A stretch of 7,680 bases of DNA from positions 1 to 7,680 of the forward strand of contig CAYMLQ010000296.1 in the NCBI GenBank assembly GCA_964390795.1, read 5' to 3'. Made by a program: the position numbers and the translations under genes. This DNA comes from CAYMLQ01 sp964390795. Lineage in GTDB: Bacteria > Verrucomicrobiota > Kiritimatiellia > RFP12 > UBA1067. How positions within the stretch are numbered: the stretch's first letter is position 1; every line of letters begins with the position of its first letter. Positions 6,460 to 7,680 of the stretch are shown piece after piece. Under the pieces are notes generated by a model. That model was not told where the DNA came from. It did no database searches and saw only the letters and a list, made by a program, of their open reading frames with translations.

Positions 6460-7341
6460 TCAGCGCGTCTGCGGTGCGGTGCGTTTTTCGTGCGGCATGC
6501 CTGCGCCCGTCTGTTCAAATGCCTCGGAAGTCTGGCGCAGCTTCTCCTTGATGGTGTCGGCCGCCTGGACGGCCTCGCGGTATTTCTGCAGCTTGTACAG
6601 GCCTGCCTTGACCGGTATGCCGTAGGGGGCCTCGACCTTCCGCGCCAGCTCCTTTTCTTCGAAGTTGGCCAACCGGAGCGAAAGCAGCCCCGAAGCGTAG
6701 TGGGCGATGTAGGCGGCGTCCACATAGTCCTCCCAGATGGGCAGCTCCCGCACCCACAGCGCGCCCAGCTCTGCGGCAGCCCGGCCGAGCGCGTCGTTCA
6801 GGCGGGCGATGCGCCGCGACTGCCAGACGGCAGAGAGGTCGGCGGGAAGGGCCGACACCAGTTTCTTGAATTCGGTTGTCGCCGTCTCATCGGCTGAGAG
6901 CCCCCTGAGTGACTCCACCGCCGCCGCGTAGGACTGCAGCGCCTCGGCCTTGGCGCGCTCGGCACACAGCAGGCGCAGGTGCACCGCGGCCGTCCGGATC
7001 TGGCGGCAGGCGCGGCTGCGGGCATCCAGTAGATCACCCATGCCGGCATCTGATACTGCCGTGAAGTCAACCGCATCGGGCTCGGGGCTGACGACAATGC
7101 GCAGGTAGCCCTGGTTGTAGGCGTTGTCCGCGGAGACCGAACGAAGCGCCTCATAGGCCGCGAGCGCGGAGTCGGCAACCGCCTGAGCCTCTTGCGCGGT
7201 GCGGACGCCGGCCGTCCGCACCGACGCGGTGGTGCAGCCGGAAACAAGCAAGGCGCACACGAAAACCCAGGCGGCGCAGAGGGGCATGCGCCCCCGATGC
7301 AAAGGGCCGCGCAAACCTGCGGCAAGCGGTTTCACTGTCAT
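6460..7341 (-). CDS. Helical lipoprotein of unknown function
   Basis: 293 aa. The N-terminus has a lipoprotein signal: a basic region (MTVKPLAAGLRGPLHRGR), a hydrophobic core (LCAAWVFVCALL) and the lipobox VSGC with lipidated Cys36. The mature part, after TTASVRTAGVRTAQEA, is long and almost entirely helical: Ala- and Leu-rich with frequent charged residues, including AADTIKEKLRQTSEAF near the C-terminus. No catalytic motif or named domain was recognised; the spacing of helices is loosely TPR-like. The start at 7341 is set by AAGGAG 7 bases upstream. A shorter start at M19 (7287) would also give a lipoprotein signal, but no comparable Shine-Dalgarno was noted there. It is first in a two-gene unit with the 114-aa helical protein. 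It could serve as a periplasmic adaptor or scaffold, but this cannot be shown from sequence alone. Confidence 0.82.
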   Translation of the reverse strand: MTVKPLAAGLRGPLHRGRMPLCAAWVFVCALLVSGCTTASVRTAGVRTAQEAQAVADSALAAYEALRSVSADNAYNQGYLRIVVSPEPDAVDFTAVSDAGMGDLLDARSRACRQIRTAAVHLRLLCAERAKAEALQSYAAAVESLRGLSADETATTEFKKLVSALPADLSAVWQSRRIARLNDALGRAAAELGALWVRELPIWEDYVDAAYIAHYASGLLSLRLANFEEKELARKVEAPYGIPVKAGLYKLQKYREAVQAADTIKEKLRQTSEAFEQTGAGMPHEKRTAPQTR

Positions 7342-7425
7342 CTGCCTACTCCTTCGGTAGTCAACGGAAGGGCTTACATGGTACGAAGGGAGCCGCGGCG
7401 CGACACCCTCCCGGATTGGGCGGTC

Positions 7426-7455
7426 ATTCTACCATTCCCGCCCAAACGCCAGCAA
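7426..7455 (-). promoter_or_regulatory. Candidate promoter of the lipoprotein unit
   Basis: On the minus strand TTGCTG (7450-7455) and TAGAAT (7426-7431) are spaced 18 bases apart. The -10 matches the sigma-70 consensus at 5 of 6 positions; the -35 matches only in its TTG. It would give an mRNA leader of about 75-80 bases before the ATG at 7341. The flanking sequence at 7450-7475 is AT-rich compared with the rest of the region. Confidence 0.4.
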
Positions 7456-7532
7456 TTCTAATTAAGGCGGGATACTATGGATGGGGCGCCTCCCTGTTTT
7501 GACCTGCCAATCGTCTCTTCACGCCGCCGCTC

Positions 7533-7640
7533 CAGGCGCAAGCCCTTGCGCCTGCGGCCCGCGAGGCCGCGGGCCCTCCCGGTTGGAGGCGCAAGCCGTT
7601 TCAGGCGCGCCAGCCGGGAGGGACGCCGGCCTCGGCGTCC
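7533..7640. repeat. Cluster of four consecutive hairpins, REP-like intergenic element
   Basis: Four GC-rich inverted repeats follow each other almost without gaps. (1) 7533-7554 has 10-bp perfect arms CAGGCGCAAG/CTTGCGCCTG with 2 bases between them. (2) 7556-7575 has 8-bp arms GGCCCGCG/CGCGGGCC and a 4-base loop. (3) 7574-7622 has 9-bp arms CCCTCCCGG/CCGGGAGGG enclosing 31 bases with further partial pairing. (4) 7621-7640 has 8-bp arms GGACGCCG/CGGCGTCC and a 4-base loop. An 11-bp direct repeat, AGGCGCAAGCC, occurs at 7534-7544 and 7587-7597. No T-tract follows on either strand, so it is not a simple terminator. It resembles dispersed REP/BIME-type elements; copy number elsewhere cannot be seen from this window. 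Confidence 0.7.
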
Positions 7641-7659
7641 GCAGCGCAAGAAGAGGCGC

Positions 7660-7680
7660 ATGATCCTGCGGCGCTTCAGC
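7660..7680 (+). CDS. Possible start of a gene running off the window
   Basis: An ATG at 7660 is preceded by AAGAAGAGG at a short spacing of about 3 bases and opens a frame reading MILRRFS to the window end. Seven codons are too few to judge. It may equally be chance sequence just outside the hairpin cluster. Confidence 0.15.

Larger units (their letters stand above)
7342..7680. other. Non-coding stretch at the right edge
   Basis: 339 bases without a convincing gene. From left to right it holds the Shine-Dalgarno (7349-7354) and probable promoter of the lipoprotein unit, a short AT-rich patch (about 7453-7475), the four-hairpin repeat (7533-7640) and a possible start codon at 7660. Short ORFs on both strands (7458-7661 and 7481-7663) are translations of the hairpin arms, with Arg/Gly/Pro-rich low-complexity products, and are not credible. 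Confidence 0.6.

Noticed and set aside
6241..6897. Plus-strand ORF of 218 aa
   Set aside because: Overlaps both minus-strand genes, which have good Shine-Dalgarno sites; no recognisable features in its product.
7533..7640. CRISPR array or tRNA-like structure
   Set aside because: There are no regularly spaced identical repeats with unique spacers, and the hairpins do not fit a cloverleaf with conserved T-loop sequence.
7458..7663. Short ORFs on both strands in the right-edge region
   Set aside because: Their sequences are dominated by the hairpin arms and consist of Arg/Gly/Pro-rich low-complexity peptides without support for translation.

Overview
The window reads as a piece of a Gram-negative genome of roughly 60% GC. 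It holds an ExbB-type proton-channel gene, several periplasmic or outer-membrane helical-repeat proteins and three lipoprotein or membrane-anchored proteins. A 10-N scaffold gap shows that it comes from a draft or metagenome assembly. The TPR + TPR + ExbB (with signal peptide and Ala/Pro linker) arrangement, and the coiled-coil protein with its C-terminal 'GKVVAF...' beta domain, most resemble Verrucomicrobiota/Kiritimatiellota-like (PVC) bacteria. That placement is an inference from remembered protein style, not from a marker gene.

Left half, minus strand (4590 down to 1): a three-gene operon. The first gene is a very large secreted TPR-like protein (4590-1560), split in the raw sequence by the N gap. 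Collapsing the gap and a duplicated 6-mer (GACCGT on both sides) restores one uninterrupted frame of 1004 codons plus stop. It is followed after 35 bases by a 273-residue secreted protein with a small beta domain and TPR-like helices (1524-703). After 135 bases, which contain a 14-bp tandem duplication and a small hairpin, comes an ExbB/TolQ-family proton-channel subunit (567 to beyond base 1). Together they look like an energised cell-envelope machine: an inner-membrane proton channel made with periplasmic TPR scaffolds, loosely analogous to Tol-Pal/CpoB.

Middle, plus strand (4788-6090): divergently transcribed across a 197-base promoter region. A membrane-anchored periplasmic coiled-coil protein (381 aa) overlaps by 19 bases a 57-aa micro-lipoprotein (5917-6090), which has a clear lipobox and its own Shine-Dalgarno site inside the upstream gene. 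The lipoprotein's stop codon directly abuts the stop codon of the convergent gene.

Right part, minus strand (7341 down to 6091): a two-gene unit of a 293-aa helical lipoprotein and a 114-aa helical protein with a hydrophobic C-terminal tail, separated by 24 bases. I do not recognise either.

Right edge (7342-7680): no convincing gene. It holds a likely promoter for the lipoprotein unit and a dense run of four consecutive hairpins (7533-7640) that looks like a REP-like dispersed intergenic repeat. A possible gene start sits at the very end. No tRNA, rRNA, CRISPR array, transposase or phage gene was seen.
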